Positions 1 through 8,191 are shown, numbered from the stretch's first letter. The stretch: 11,120 nucleotides of DNA from CAYOEV01 sp964403075 (GCA_964403075.1 CAYOEV010000044.1:1-11120), one strand, 5' to 3'. Notes: generated by a model not told the origin, from the sequence alone. Made by a program: numbers and translations.

Positions 1-59
1 TTGGTATTTTTAAGGAAAGAAAGAGGTGAACTAAGACAGGCTCTAATCTTCAGGACTGC

Positions 60-395
60 CTAGTCTTTCAAAAACTTGATGGCTTTCTTGTATCGGGTTT
101 TCTCGTCCTTGACCACAAGGAAATAATAACCGGTGGGAAATTCTTTCACCGGAATGCGGTAACGGTCTTCGCCAATCTCACGTACTTGAATGACCATCTG
201 GTTGCCGATGATGCTGTGCAACTCAAATTCCACCTTCTCCAGGGTGGAATCATCCAGTTTGATTTCGAGGTATTCAATGGCCGGGTTTGGGTACAAACTG
301 ACCCTCGTTTCCTTCTTATTGGAAAACGCGTCTTGGGCATATAAGCTCATCGAGAAAATAAGCCCTAACGTCAATATGATCAGTCTATTGTACAC
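60..395 (-). CDS. Small secreted protein consisting almost only of a T9SS type A sorting domain
   Basis: From the chosen start this is 111 residues: a signal peptide (Met-Tyr-Asn-Arg, a hydrophobic stretch to about residue 19, likely cleavage after the Ala-Gln at 20-21), about ten linker residues, then a C-terminal domain with the hallmark YPNP at about 35-38 and ending in a Lys-rich strand (KKAIKFLKD). That pattern is the type A sorting domain by which the Bacteroidota type IX system exports and anchors proteins. There is no room for a separate cargo domain. The frame stays open to a TTG at 434 (124 residues), but no ATG precedes the one that would remove the signal peptide. I prefer the GTG at 393-395 because it gives a classic signal peptide and lies 15 bases after a TATTTTTG box (411-418, minus strand) resembling the Bacteroidota -7 element, although no good -33 element is seen. 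It follows the NnrE/NnrD gene on the same strand and may be co-transcribed. Function unknown; the start is uncertain. Confidence 0.7.
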   Translation of the reverse strand: MYNRLIILTLGLIFSMSLYAQDAFSNKKETRVSLYPNPAIEYLEIKLDDSTLEKVEFELHSIIGNQMVIQVREIGEDRYRIPVKEFPTGYYFLVVKDEKTRYKKAIKFLKD

Positions 396-473
396 TAAAT
401 ACAAAATACGCAAAAATATTGCCACGGTTGGCAAGACATCTCTCAGATTTTAAAATTATTTAACATTGGGGGA

Positions 474-1979
474 TCACCTTTCGCTTATTCCCCGTATCGC
501 ACCGGGTAAAAAACGAATGATATCGGTGGCAAGCAGGCTCAGCATGCCCGTCTCGGCAGCTGCCAAATCACCGGCCTTTCCGTGTAGGTAAGTCCCCAGG
601 ATAGCCGCATGAAGGGGTTCAACACCCTGTGCCAGGAGTCCACCGATTACCCCGGTAAGCACATCTCCACTACCGGCGGTAGCCATGCCGGGATTTCCTG
701 TAGGATTGAAAACTATTTTGCCATCAGGACCGGCAATGGCGGTGAAGGCTCCTTTTAATACCACCGTCACTTTTCGGTCGACCGCTAACTTTTTTAATAG
801 TACCAGTTTTTCGTAATCATCCTTCCAATTACCTACCAGGCGGCGAAATTCCCCGGGATGCGGGGTAAGTATGGTGTGTGCGGGGAGCACGTCATAGAGA
901 TCCTCATGTGCCGCAAGCAGATTCAGGCCATCGGCATCCAATACCAATGGGGCAGTGTTGCTTGTGAGGTATTTTTTAAAAGCCTCGTAGGTGGCGGCAT
1001 CCGTGCCTACACCCGGACCCATGGCCAGTGCATCTGGCGACACTTCCGTATTTATGTCGGTAATTTTGGTCAATTGCTTGTCTTCATAGACCATGGCCTC
1101 TGGCAGGCGATGTAGAAAAGGCGCGCGACCTGATTTGATGGTGTGCACGTAAAGGAGGCCAGTGCCCGCACGAAGGGCAGCCTCGGCAGATAGTAAAGAA
1201 GCACCCAGGGTGGTTTTACCCCCTGCCACCAGTAGCAGTTGCCCGGCTTTGCCCTTGTGATCGAAACGCATGCGTTGGGGTAGCCACTGGCTCACCTGTT
1301 TGGCTTCGGTCAATGAAAAGTCGGTGGACTGTCCTGCAATGTATGCGCGGTTCAACCCAATATCTACTACATGCCAGGTGCCCACATAGGCGCTTAACAT
1401 GGGCTGAAAAAAAGCCAACTTGGGCAATTGAAAAGAAATGGTGTGTGCAGGTTCAATGATGGTTTCACCGGGAGGTGTGCCTTCCGCCGTAAGGCCGGAA
1501 GCCAAGTCTATGGAAACGATGGTGGCAGGTGACTGGTTGAGGTGTTGAATGAGTTGACCAAAGACCCCTTCCACTGGTCGATCCAGGCCGGAACCAAAGA
1601 GACCATCGATCACCAGGTGCTCTGCTGCAAGGTCTGGAAATTGACCCCGCTCTTCCAGGTGTGATTTATTTACAATGGCGGAAGGCAGGCGCCTAAAATT
1701 CTGCAGGAAATCGTCGGAATTTTTCTCCAGGTTGCCAATGGTAAAAATGGACACCATCCAGCCCCTTTGCGTAAGCAGCCGGCCAATGGCGAGGCCGTCG
1801 CCCCCGTTGTTACCTACCCCGCTGAAAATTGCTACTGGTTGTGGGGTCGGAAAAAGCGCCAGGAATTGATCTACAAAAGCCTCAGCCGCACGCTCCATGA
1901 GTTCCAGGCTGCCAATGGGTTCGTGTTCGATCGTATAGGCGTCCGCCTGGCGAATTTGTTCGGTGGTTAAGATTTTCAC
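474..1979 (-). CDS. nnrE-nnrD (fused): Bifunctional NAD(P)HX epimerase / ADP-dependent NAD(P)HX dehydratase
   Basis: This 501-residue cytosolic enzyme repairs NADH and NADPH that have become hydrated. The N-terminal YjeF_N epimerase domain (about 1-215) interconverts the R and S hydrates. The C-terminal ribokinase-like domain (about 225-497) dehydrates the S form using ADP. Visible motifs are GVGNNGGDG (54-62), IDGLFGSGL (124-132) and IDLASGL (157-163) in the epimerase half, and LTPHPGEF (371-378) and NPTGNPGMATAGSGDVL (425-441) in the dehydratase half; the Asp of GSGD (439) is the expected catalytic residue. Length and domain order match the fused bacterial form. The start codon is GTG (1977-1979); no upstream in-frame ATG is available, and the encoded MKILTTEQIRQAD matches the family's usual N-terminus. 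The small T9SS protein lies 78 bases downstream on the same strand; a 745-base spacer lies upstream. Confidence 0.95.
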   Translation of the reverse strand: MKILTTEQIRQADAYTIEHEPIGSLELMERAAEAFVDQFLALFPTPQPVAIFSGVGNNGGDGLAIGRLLTQRGWMVSIFTIGNLEKNSDDFLQNFRRLPSAIVNKSHLEERGQFPDLAAEHLVIDGLFGSGLDRPVEGVFGQLIQHLNQSPATIVSIDLASGLTAEGTPPGETIIEPAHTISFQLPKLAFFQPMLSAYVGTWHVVDIGLNRAYIAGQSTDFSLTEAKQVSQWLPQRMRFDHKGKAGQLLLVAGGKTTLGASLLSAEAALRAGTGLLYVHTIKSGRAPFLHRLPEAMVYEDKQLTKITDINTEVSPDALAMGPGVGTDAATYEAFKKYLTSNTAPLVLDADGLNLLAAHEDLYDVLPAHTILTPHPGEFRRLVGNWKDDYEKLVLLKKLAVDRKVTVVLKGAFTAIAGPDGKIVFNPTGNPGMATAGSGDVLTGVIGGLLAQGVEPLHAAILGTYLHGKAGDLAAAETGMLSLLATDIIRFLPGAIRGISER

Positions 1980-2724
1980 AGAACGGAAAAATAATGCATA
2001 CGCACTGAATAACGGTCAGATGGGTGTGCGTTACAAATTTGCGAATCAGGATTTCGGCGCTTAATTGGGCTGCTTTTCTGGCGACTGTAATGGTTATAAT
2101 TAGTAACTAGCTTCTAACAATTTTGATGAGCATTATTCTTCTGTGGCTGTCAGATGTACGCAAGACAATTGCAAAACGGTCTCCTTCCCTGCTAATTGAG
2201 AGCTTGTGGTGTAAGCGTGTTTTATCAATCGGGTTTTGCGATGAAGGACCAACAAAGGACTGCTGAGTGTAAAAGTACCATCTGGAGGTTTGTGCCAGCT
2301 ATAACCAACCTTTTACCCACCGTTACTGCGATGGTCAGCTTGCATGGAAGCATGGTATATTATCAGTGATGCGGTAGGACTTATGCGTAAGAGTTGTATA
2401 GAAATCTAATTTAGCTATATTAATAATTCTTTAATGATTTGATTATATGAAAAAAGTACATCTCGTGCTTATCCTTTCTAAATTTTCATATAACTCATTG
2501 TTTATAGAGTAGTCGATGTGAATCACCCTGAATTATTATCAATTTTTAGTTTAGGAAATAAGGGTTTTTACAAAAATACCAAGCTAGTTACCTTCAAAGG
2601 CAGTCCTTGCGAGAAGAAGTGGCACCTATGTTGAAAATCAATTCCTTTAACAGGGAGTGAGTTATAATCTTCATGAGTAAATGAAAATAATTTTATTAAA
2701 GTAAATATTACAATCCTCACCACA
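1980..2724. other. Long intergenic spacer without an intact gene
   Basis: This 745-base stretch separates the divergently oriented NnrE/NnrD and Ig-like protein genes. It becomes strongly A+T-rich from about 2400 onward. I see no intact gene, tRNA, insertion sequence or tandem repeat. About 2107-2312 on the minus strand has two overlapping open frames of some 60 codons without an ATG start, one of which looks like the end of a T9SS-exported protein (listed separately). A 21-codon plus-strand frame at 2447-2512 begins like a signal peptide (MKKVHLVLIL) but stops at once. No complete TTTG/TAnnTTTG promoter was found ahead of either flanking gene; TAATTTTA in the 40 bases before the Ig-like protein is only a near match and lacks a -33 partner. 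Confidence 0.6.
2107..2298 (-). pseudogene. Possible remnant of the C-terminus of a T9SS-exported protein
   Basis: This minus-strand frame is open for 63 codons between two TAG stops, with no ATG or GTG that could start a useful protein. Its last part reads GDRFAIVLRTSDSHRR followed by IMLIKIVRS and a stop. That resembles the final strands of a type A sorting domain, where a Gly-x-Tyr/Phe-hydrophobic strand is followed by a basic turn and a closing K-L-I-K-type strand. The usual YPNP motif is not present in this frame. A second minus-strand frame (2133-2312) is also open over most of the same DNA and contains YSWHKPPDGTFTLSSP, which could be an Ig-like strand from an upstream domain. Together they could be a frameshifted relic, but two open frames in a short region may equally be chance. 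Low confidence. Confidence 0.25.
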
Positions 2725-5259
2725 ATGAAAATTTTTCTCGTCAATTTTTCTCAAATTAAGCAAGGTCTACTGTCCCTTTTTCTTGCGTGCGGGCTTCTAT
2801 CTGTTAATGGGCAACAACTACCAATTAATACTTTAACACCTGCTGATAATTCAGAGGCGGTACCAGTTGACCAAACCTTAATCATGACATTTGACAGAGA
2901 AATGTATTATAAAGTTATTGGTACTATTTTAACCATTTGGGAAGGCGCATCCCCAAGTGATCGAGTGGTGTTTGAAAGTTTTCAGAATGTTAGTGGCGAT
3001 ACTCGATTGACGCTTAGTGGCAATCAGCTCACCATCAATCCAACCAATGAATTTAAAACCAACACCATTTACCACGTGCAGGTACTTGACGGTCGTTTGA
3101 CTGATACCCCGGATGGTTCAACTTTCGTTGGTTTTGGTTTTGATGACGCCACTGTCTGGAATTTCACCACAGTAGATTTAACTGCGCCCACTTTACAATC
3201 TACCAGCCCGATGGATAACGGCATAAACATAGATATATCGTCCACCATCACCCTCACTTTTGATGACAATATCATCGCTACTGATTTGTCGGCCGTTCAA
3301 TTGATTGAAACTGGGACGGGGAATGTGGTTCCATCTGTGGTCAATATTGCCGGTAAGAACGTGATGATCATGCCAAACGCGGATTTAAAATTGGGAACCA
3401 ATTATCATATCTTAATTTCTTCCAGTGCCTTGAAAAATTCGTCCGACTTGTTTTTTGGTGGCATTGCATCTGCGTCAACTTTCAATTTTACTACTTCTTC
3501 TCCTCCGTTTTTGACGGCGACTTCACCATTGGACGATGCCATTGGAGTTGCCACCAATTCAGCCATCATTCTTAGCTTCGACAAAGACATCCAAATTATC
3601 AGTACAGTAGGGATGTCTGTCCGCAGGGTATCGGATGACGGAGAAGTTGGGTTGAACAGAAGTATCATTAATGGCAATCAACTGCGCTTACTTCCCACCT
3701 CTGTGCTGGCACAATCCACCGCATACTATGTTCAACTACAAACAGGGACCATCGCCGACCTGCAGGGAAACTTATTTCAGGGTTGGGCCCTAGATAATGA
3801 GACAGCCTTCAATTTCACGACCAGTGCTCCCGCGGATGTTACCGCCCCAACAGTAGTTAGTCGCAATCCAGTGTCTGGGTCCACGGGCAATTCCTCTGGC
3901 ATAAATCCAACCATCACATTCAGTGAAGATGTTCGAGCAGTATCGGGCGGCCTAGCTTTCCAGTTGTATCAAAATACCGGTGCAATTTTCATAGAATCCA
4001 TCCCCAGCAGCCAATGGTCAATCTCAGGGTCTACTATTACGTTAAATCCATCCTCGCCTTTGGTCGAAAACGTGCAATATTCCATTGGTATGCCGGCCAA
4101 TACCGTCGAGGATTTATCCGGCAACGCAGCAGCATCCGTGAATCGCTCGCAATGGATATTTACGACAGGCTCAGATAATACAGCCCCCATTGAAGTATCA
4201 CGGTCTCCTGTAGATAACGCTATAGGTGTCTCGTTGACCCCAACCATAACCATTGCTTACAACGAGGATCTTTTTTTGAATAGTGGTTCTTTTGCCTTGA
4301 CTGAGTACGCAACCGATATTGAATTGGAGTATTTCTTTGATGGACAATCCAATACCTCAGTCAGCGGGGGGACCATCACCCTCACTCCCTCCACCGTGTT
4401 GGAGGCAGGTACTCAATACTATATATCCAACAAGTTTGCCGGTTTCATTACGGATGCCTCGGGCAATGCGGCGTCATCCTGGAGCGATAAAGATTTTTGG
4501 AACTTCACAACTGATACGGGCATACAAGATCAGACCATCACTTTTGAGGTAATCACCGACAAATTTTTTGGGGAGTCTTCATTCACCCTCAGTGCATCAG
4601 CTTCTTCTGGTTTACCAGTTAGCTATTCGGTAGTGAGCGGGCCTGTAATGTTGTCAGGTAATGAAGTAACCATTACAGGAGCAGGAATGGCGGAAATTGC
4701 TGCCAACCAGTCAGGAAACGCTTCGTTCAATGCCGCGCCGGAAGTGGTGCGAACATTTATAATCAACAAAGCGGATCAAACCATTACCATTGAACCCATT
4801 AATGATCAATTAATTACGGCCAGCCCTTTGAATGTAGTGGCCACTACTACCAGCGGCTTACCTTTAGACTTCACAGTTACGGGACCCGCTACGATCTCAG
4901 GAACTACTATCAGTTTAGATGGTATAGTCGGCACTGTAACCGTGACAGCGTCGCAGTCTGGTAACGATAACTACACTGCTGCCTCCGACGCTGAATCTTT
5001 TGAGGTAACAGATGTGAATCAGGTATTGGGTTTATCCGAGGGTATGGAAGTCCTGATATATCCAAATCCGGTTCAGTCTCTTTTAAATATATCTACGGAA
5101 AATTTAGTGGAGGTTCAGTTGTTTGATCTAGCAGGCCGATTGGTGCTTGAGGAAGTGTCTGGCAAGCAGCTGGGATTGCAGCACATTGACGCTGGCACGT
5201 ACATTCTTGTACTCACCGAGGGCACCCGAACGACCAATTATAAGCTCATTAAGAGATGA
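2725..5259 (+). CDS. Secreted multi-domain Ig-like (SbsA/Big_5) protein with MBG-like repeats and T9SS sorting domain
   Basis: This 844-residue protein has a signal peptide (1-30; basic residues, then LLSLFLACGLLSV, probable cleavage near NGQ/Q). Five repeats follow of the SbsA Ig-like (Big_5) type, at about 33-149, 153-257, 260-366, 373-481 and 486-596. Most open with a (S/T)P(x)DN-type turn and a TFD/SFD-type strand and close with a W/F-x-FTT strand. Two MBG-like repeats come next: about 602-682 (begins DQTITF, contains SGLPVSYSVVSGP, ends INKADQTI) and 684-763 (more diverged). A T9SS type A domain closes the protein (775-844, with VLIYPNP at 776-782 and KLIKR at the end). No catalytic domain is visible, so a structural or adhesive cell-surface role is an inference. 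It is a single-gene unit: divergent from NnrE/NnrD and convergent with nuoD. The ATG at 2725 has no Shine-Dalgarno sequence. Confidence 0.9.
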   Translation: MKIFLVNFSQIKQGLLSLFLACGLLSVNGQQLPINTLTPADNSEAVPVDQTLIMTFDREMYYKVIGTILTIWEGASPSDRVVFESFQNVSGDTRLTLSGNQLTINPTNEFKTNTIYHVQVLDGRLTDTPDGSTFVGFGFDDATVWNFTTVDLTAPTLQSTSPMDNGINIDISSTITLTFDDNIIATDLSAVQLIETGTGNVVPSVVNIAGKNVMIMPNADLKLGTNYHILISSSALKNSSDLFFGGIASASTFNFTTSSPPFLTATSPLDDAIGVATNSAIILSFDKDIQIISTVGMSVRRVSDDGEVGLNRSIINGNQLRLLPTSVLAQSTAYYVQLQTGTIADLQGNLFQGWALDNETAFNFTTSAPADVTAPTVVSRNPVSGSTGNSSGINPTITFSEDVRAVSGGLAFQLYQNTGAIFIESIPSSQWSISGSTITLNPSSPLVENVQYSIGMPANTVEDLSGNAAASVNRSQWIFTTGSDNTAPIEVSRSPVDNAIGVSLTPTITIAYNEDLFLNSGSFALTEYATDIELEYFFDGQSNTSVSGGTITLTPSTVLEAGTQYYISNKFAGFITDASGNAASSWSDKDFWNFTTDTGIQDQTITFEVITDKFFGESSFTLSASASSGLPVSYSVVSGPVMLSGNEVTITGAGMAEIAANQSGNASFNAAPEVVRTFIINKADQTITIEPINDQLITASPLNVVATTTSGLPLDFTVTGPATISGTTISLDGIVGTVTVTASQSGNDNYTAASDAESFEVTDVNQVLGLSEGMEVLIYPNPVQSLLNISTENLVEVQLFDLAGRLVLEEVSGKQLGLQHIDAGTYILVLTEGTRTTNYKLIKR

Positions 5260-5513
5260 ATCTAAATCAATTTGTTTAGGACTTCTATCCAATGGATTTT
5301 CGCTATCAATCCGCATAATCGCCCACACATTAACGTACACCGTTGTATATGTGTGTATATGGGTCTCAAATCTTTAGCCAATGGCTGTTGGCATTGACCA
5401 TTTTTCCATTCGTGTGTCGCTTAAGATTGCGGCAGCCACTGATCCCTGTAAATCCGAGTCTGTCTTTATTTACCCGTAGGGAAAAGGGAAAGATGCTTTG
5501 ATTGCATCAAGAC
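5260..5513. other. Convergent intergenic spacer between the Ig-like protein and nuoD
   Basis: These 254 bases lie between two genes that point at each other, so transcription from both sides should end here. On the plus strand a small hairpin (GCCAA 5377-5381 with TTGGC 5388-5392) has a five-T run eight bases later (5401-5405), a weak terminator candidate for the Ig-like protein. The minus-strand candidate for the nuo operon is listed separately. No gene is seen here. Confidence 0.5.
5492..5508 (-). terminator. Possible weak terminator after nuoD
   Basis: On the minus strand GATGC and GCATC form a 5-bp stem with a 7-base loop, followed by TTTCCCTTTTCCC. It lies just past the nuoD stop codon, the expected place for the operon's 3' end. 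The short stem and interrupted T run make this tentative. Confidence 0.3.
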
Positions 5514-6725
5514 TTACCGGTCTACCTCGCCCATTACGATGTCGAGTGAACCTAGAATGGCGAACAGATCTGCGAGCATGACACCTCGGGATAGCTCTGG
5601 AAGTATGCTGAGGTTACAGAAACTGGGCCCGCGCGATTTGCATCGGTAGGGGATGTCCGATCGGCCGTCGGCTTCGAAATAAAAGCCCAGCTCACCTTTG
5701 GGGTTTTCACTTCTTGTGTACAGGCTTTGGGCTTTGGGTCGGATCTTTTTTGGTACCAGGGCGCGGGGATCGAAAAGACGGGTTCGTTTTTCTGGACCCA
5801 ACAATTGATCCACACACTGACGGATGATTTTGACCGACTCGAAGCACTCCTGAAGGCGTACCCAGGTGCGGTCCCAGCAGTCGCCTATTGTGCCCATTTC
5901 CCCTCTTCCTACAGGCACTTCGAAGTCCAATTGGGGATACACGCTGTAAGCATCTACACGTCGCAGGTCGAAGCGCATGCCAGAGCCTCGCAGTATGGGT
6001 CCGGTAATGCCATAGTTAATGGCCAGGTCCGGATCTATGATCCCCACGTTGGCCGTTCTTTCGATGAAAATGTGGTTGTGTACCAGCAGCGCCTCTGTTT
6101 CTTTAAGTTTGGGCACCAGGTAGTCACAAAATTCTCTACACCTTTCTTCGAAACCTACGGGAATGTCATAGTACAATCCACCCACCCAGATGTAGTTGTA
6201 CAGCAGGCGGGCGCCGGAAGCCCATTCTAGCAGGCGCAGGATGTGCTCACGGTCTCTCACCAACCAGAGAAAAGGGGTAAAGGCCCCAATGTCCAGCCCA
6301 TAGGTACCGATGGCAATAAAATGGGAAGCCAGCCGGTTCAGTTCAGCCGTCAGCACGCGGATGTATTCGACCCTGTTGGGAAGGGTGCCTTCAATTCCCA
6401 ACATCTGTTCAACCCCTCTGGCAAAGGCCCACTCATTGTTGATGGCGGCCACGTAATCCATTCGGTCGGTAAATGGGAGTGTTTGGTTGTAGGGCAGGCT
6501 TTCGGCATGCTTTTCGAAACACCGGTGCAGGTAGCCGATGTGTGGGTAGGCTTCTTTGATAATTTCTCCATCTGTGATCACTTCCAACCTCAGTACGCCA
6601 TGAGTAGATGGATGCTGTGGACCCAGGTTAAAGATCATTTCCTCCGCCTTGAGCCGGGATTCATCGAACCGAAGTGGTTCACTGTTGGTCAGGTGTTCGG
6701 GATTGTATTCGTAAGTCTGCTTCAT
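5514..6725 (-). CDS. nuoD: NADH-quinone oxidoreductase subunit D (complex I 49-kDa subunit)
   Basis: This 403-residue protein is the complex I subunit that, with NuoB, forms the quinone-binding pocket at the membrane interface. GPQHPSTHGVLRL (35-47) and RMDY (88-91) carry His42 and Tyr91. These align with His38 and Tyr87 of Thermus Nqo4, the residues that contact the quinone headgroup. The family's C-terminal MGEVDR is present, so the protein is complete. It is a separate D subunit and not the NuoCD fusion of enterobacteria. The ATG overlaps the nuoC stop by 4 bases (ATGA), indicating translational coupling. It is the last gene of the cluster: no nuoE or later subunit follows, and the next gene is convergent. 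Confidence 0.97.
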   Translation of the reverse strand: MKQTYEYNPEHLTNSEPLRFDESRLKAEEMIFNLGPQHPSTHGVLRLEVITDGEIIKEAYPHIGYLHRCFEKHAESLPYNQTLPFTDRMDYVAAINNEWAFARGVEQMLGIEGTLPNRVEYIRVLTAELNRLASHFIAIGTYGLDIGAFTPFLWLVRDREHILRLLEWASGARLLYNYIWVGGLYYDIPVGFEERCREFCDYLVPKLKETEALLVHNHIFIERTANVGIIDPDLAINYGITGPILRGSGMRFDLRRVDAYSVYPQLDFEVPVGRGEMGTIGDCWDRTWVRLQECFESVKIIRQCVDQLLGPEKRTRLFDPRALVPKKIRPKAQSLYTRSENPKGELGFYFEADGRSDIPYRCKSRGPSFCNLSILPELSRGVMLADLFAILGSLDIVMGEVDR

Positions 6726-7222
6726 TTGTCCCTATCGTAAGAAATGGACATCCCATGGTAAGTAGCTGCCGCTTCATAATCTTTTCGGAGGGGAAAGCCT
6801 TGCCAGTCCTCGGGGAGCAGTATGCGCCTGAGGTCAGGATGGCCTTCGAAGACGATACCGAAAAGGTCGTAGGTCTCTCGTTCGTGCCACCATGCGGCTC
6901 GCCAGATATCACCCACCGATGGTAGGTGGGGTTTTTCGCGGTCCAGAATCACTTTTAGTGCAAGCGAAACGTCGTGAGGAATGCTATATAAATGGTACAC
7001 CACGGCCATCACATTGGCTTCCCGACCCATATCTACACCGGAGAGGCAGGACAGCTGGTCGAAATAGCATTTTTCATGGGTATGGAGAAACGCTGCCACC
7101 TCCAACAGCTGGTCAGCAGGGATGATTGCCTGGAGGGGTTGGGTATTTTCTATCCATTGCCAGTCTATGGTGCCAAATTGAGCGGCCAGGAGGTCTTGCA
7201 TGTCCTTGCTATTTTCTCTCAT
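6722..7222 (-). CDS. nuoC: NADH-quinone oxidoreductase subunit C (complex I 30-kDa subunit)
   Basis: This 166-residue protein is a hydrophilic subunit of the connecting module of complex I, which packs against NuoD and NuoB and carries no cofactor. The diagnostic block lies in the C-terminal half: a WHERETYDLFGI segment at about 110-121, then HPDLRRILLPEDW and GFPLRKDYE. The length suits the stand-alone form in Bacteroidota. The start overlaps the nuoB stop by 4 bases and the end overlaps the nuoD start by 4 bases, so the three genes are tightly coupled within one operon. Confidence 0.95.
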   Translation of the reverse strand: MRENSKDMQDLLAAQFGTIDWQWIENTQPLQAIIPADQLLEVAAFLHTHEKCYFDQLSCLSGVDMGREANVMAVVYHLYSIPHDVSLALKVILDREKPHLPSVGDIWRAAWWHERETYDLFGIVFEGHPDLRRILLPEDWQGFPLRKDYEAAATYHGMSISYDRDK

Positions 7223-7755
7223 GCATCGGTTGATTGCTTCTGTAAAAGTCTTTCCAGTGCCTTTGGTCTCAATAGGTTTTCCTTGCGAATCTTTTCTTGC
7301 AGTTTCAGGAAACCTCCAATCAGTGCTTCCGGCCTGGGCGGACAGCCAGGTACGTAAACATCCACCGGAATGATTTGGTCAACGCCTTTTACCACATGAT
7401 AGCCATGTTGCCAGTAAGGACCGCCGCAGTTGGCACAGGAGCCCATAGATATTACATAGCGTGGTTCAGCCATTTGCTCATACAGGCGCCTTACACGGTC
7501 GCCCATTTTGAAAGTGACAGTTCCGGACACGATCATCACATCAGATTGCCTTGGCGAGGCACGCGGGATCACCCCGAGACGATCGAGGTCGTAGCCTGGC
7601 CCGGCAGTAGACATGAATTCGATGGCACAACAAGCCAGGCCAAATCCCATGGGCCACAGGCTGGACAGCCGCGCCCAGTTAAGGAGGTCGCTAATGTTAG
7701 ACACGATGATCCCACCATCTCCTGATTTTGTCAGGCCTTCAGGTATATCTTTCAT
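7219..7755 (-). CDS. nuoB: NADH-quinone oxidoreductase subunit B (complex I, cluster N2)
   Basis: This 178-residue protein holds the terminal [4Fe-4S] cluster N2, which passes electrons to quinone. The expected ligands are all present: adjacent Cys42 and Cys43 in GLACCAIEF, Cys107 in GSCANCGG, and Cys138 in VPGCPPRPE. Other typical landmarks are SLWPMGFG just before the Cys pair and ASPRQSDVMIVSGTVT (about 66-81). The ATG lies inside the last codons of nuoA (17-base overlap), and the stop overlaps nuoC by 4 bases. The C-terminal 25 or so residues are basic and variable, as is common in this family. Confidence 0.97.
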   Translation of the reverse strand: MKDIPEGLTKSGDGGIIVSNISDLLNWARLSSLWPMGFGLACCAIEFMSTAGPGYDLDRLGVIPRASPRQSDVMIVSGTVTFKMGDRVRRLYEQMAEPRYVISMGSCANCGGPYWQHGYHVVKGVDQIIPVDVYVPGCPPRPEALIGGFLKLQEKIRKENLLRPKALERLLQKQSTDA

Positions 7756-8191
7756 AAGCAGATTTTGGTATTTTAGATTTGTAAATAGTGGTGTGGGTAG
7801 AAGGTTTTATCCAATCCAACAGTCCTTGTGCCCACACGTAAGCCAGGCCGATGGTGAGGATGGCCAGGAAAATGAAGGCCTCCGTCATCGTCAACCAGCC
7901 CCAGCTTCCGTTCGTAGCTTCCATGAGGTCAGCATCTTTGAAAATGAGCGCCCACGGCACGAGAAAGATTAATTCTGCTTCGAAAAGCACAAAGACCAGC
8001 GCGATGATGTAAAACCGTATATTGAAGGGCCCCATGGCATCGTGTGCAGGAGACTCGCCTGACTCGTAGATGGTATTTTTTTCCACATTTGGCTTATTAG
8101 GTCTTAGCATTCGACTCACTAAAAGAGTCGACATCAGGAAACCCAGCCCGCCTAGCATGAATAACAGTACAACAGAAAAACCTGAGATCAT
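7739..8191 (-). CDS. nuoA: NADH-quinone oxidoreductase subunit A (complex I membrane subunit)
   Basis: This 150-residue inner-membrane subunit has three predicted transmembrane segments, at about 4-26, 60-82 and 103-124. The loop between the first two carries the family signature YESGE (42-46), and FNIRFYIIALVFVLFEAE marks the start of the second helix. With NuoH, NuoA helps shape the quinone tunnel. It is the first gene of the nuoABCD operon and overlaps nuoB by 17 bases. No strong promoter is seen. On the minus strand TTG (8257-8259), 21 bases, then TACTTGTG (8228-8235) is a possible but imperfect Bacteroidota promoter. It would lie across the start of the divergent neighbouring gene. Confidence 0.95.
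   Translation of the reverse strand: MISGFSVVLLFMLGGLGFLMSTLLVSRMLRPNKPNVEKNTIYESGESPAHDAMGPFNIRFYIIALVFVLFEAELIFLVPWALIFKDADLMEATNGSWGWLTMTEAFIFLAILTIGLAYVWAQGLLDWIKPSTHTTIYKSKIPKSAYERYT

Noticed and set aside
53..2610. Ten-base word AGGACTGCCT near 53-62 repeated in inverted form near 2598-2607
   Set aside because: A single short match in 11 kb is expected by chance, and nothing around it resembles insertion-sequence ends or an attachment site.
5727..6740. Two long plus-strand open frames (167 and 165 codons) antisense to nuoD
   Set aside because: They lie wholly inside the unmistakable nuoD gene, have no recognisable motifs, and are the usual by-product of codon bias on the other strand.
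7297..7972. Plus-strand open frames of 142 and 119 codons opposite nuoB and nuoA
   Set aside because: They are antisense to complete, motif-bearing nuo genes and show no protein features of their own.
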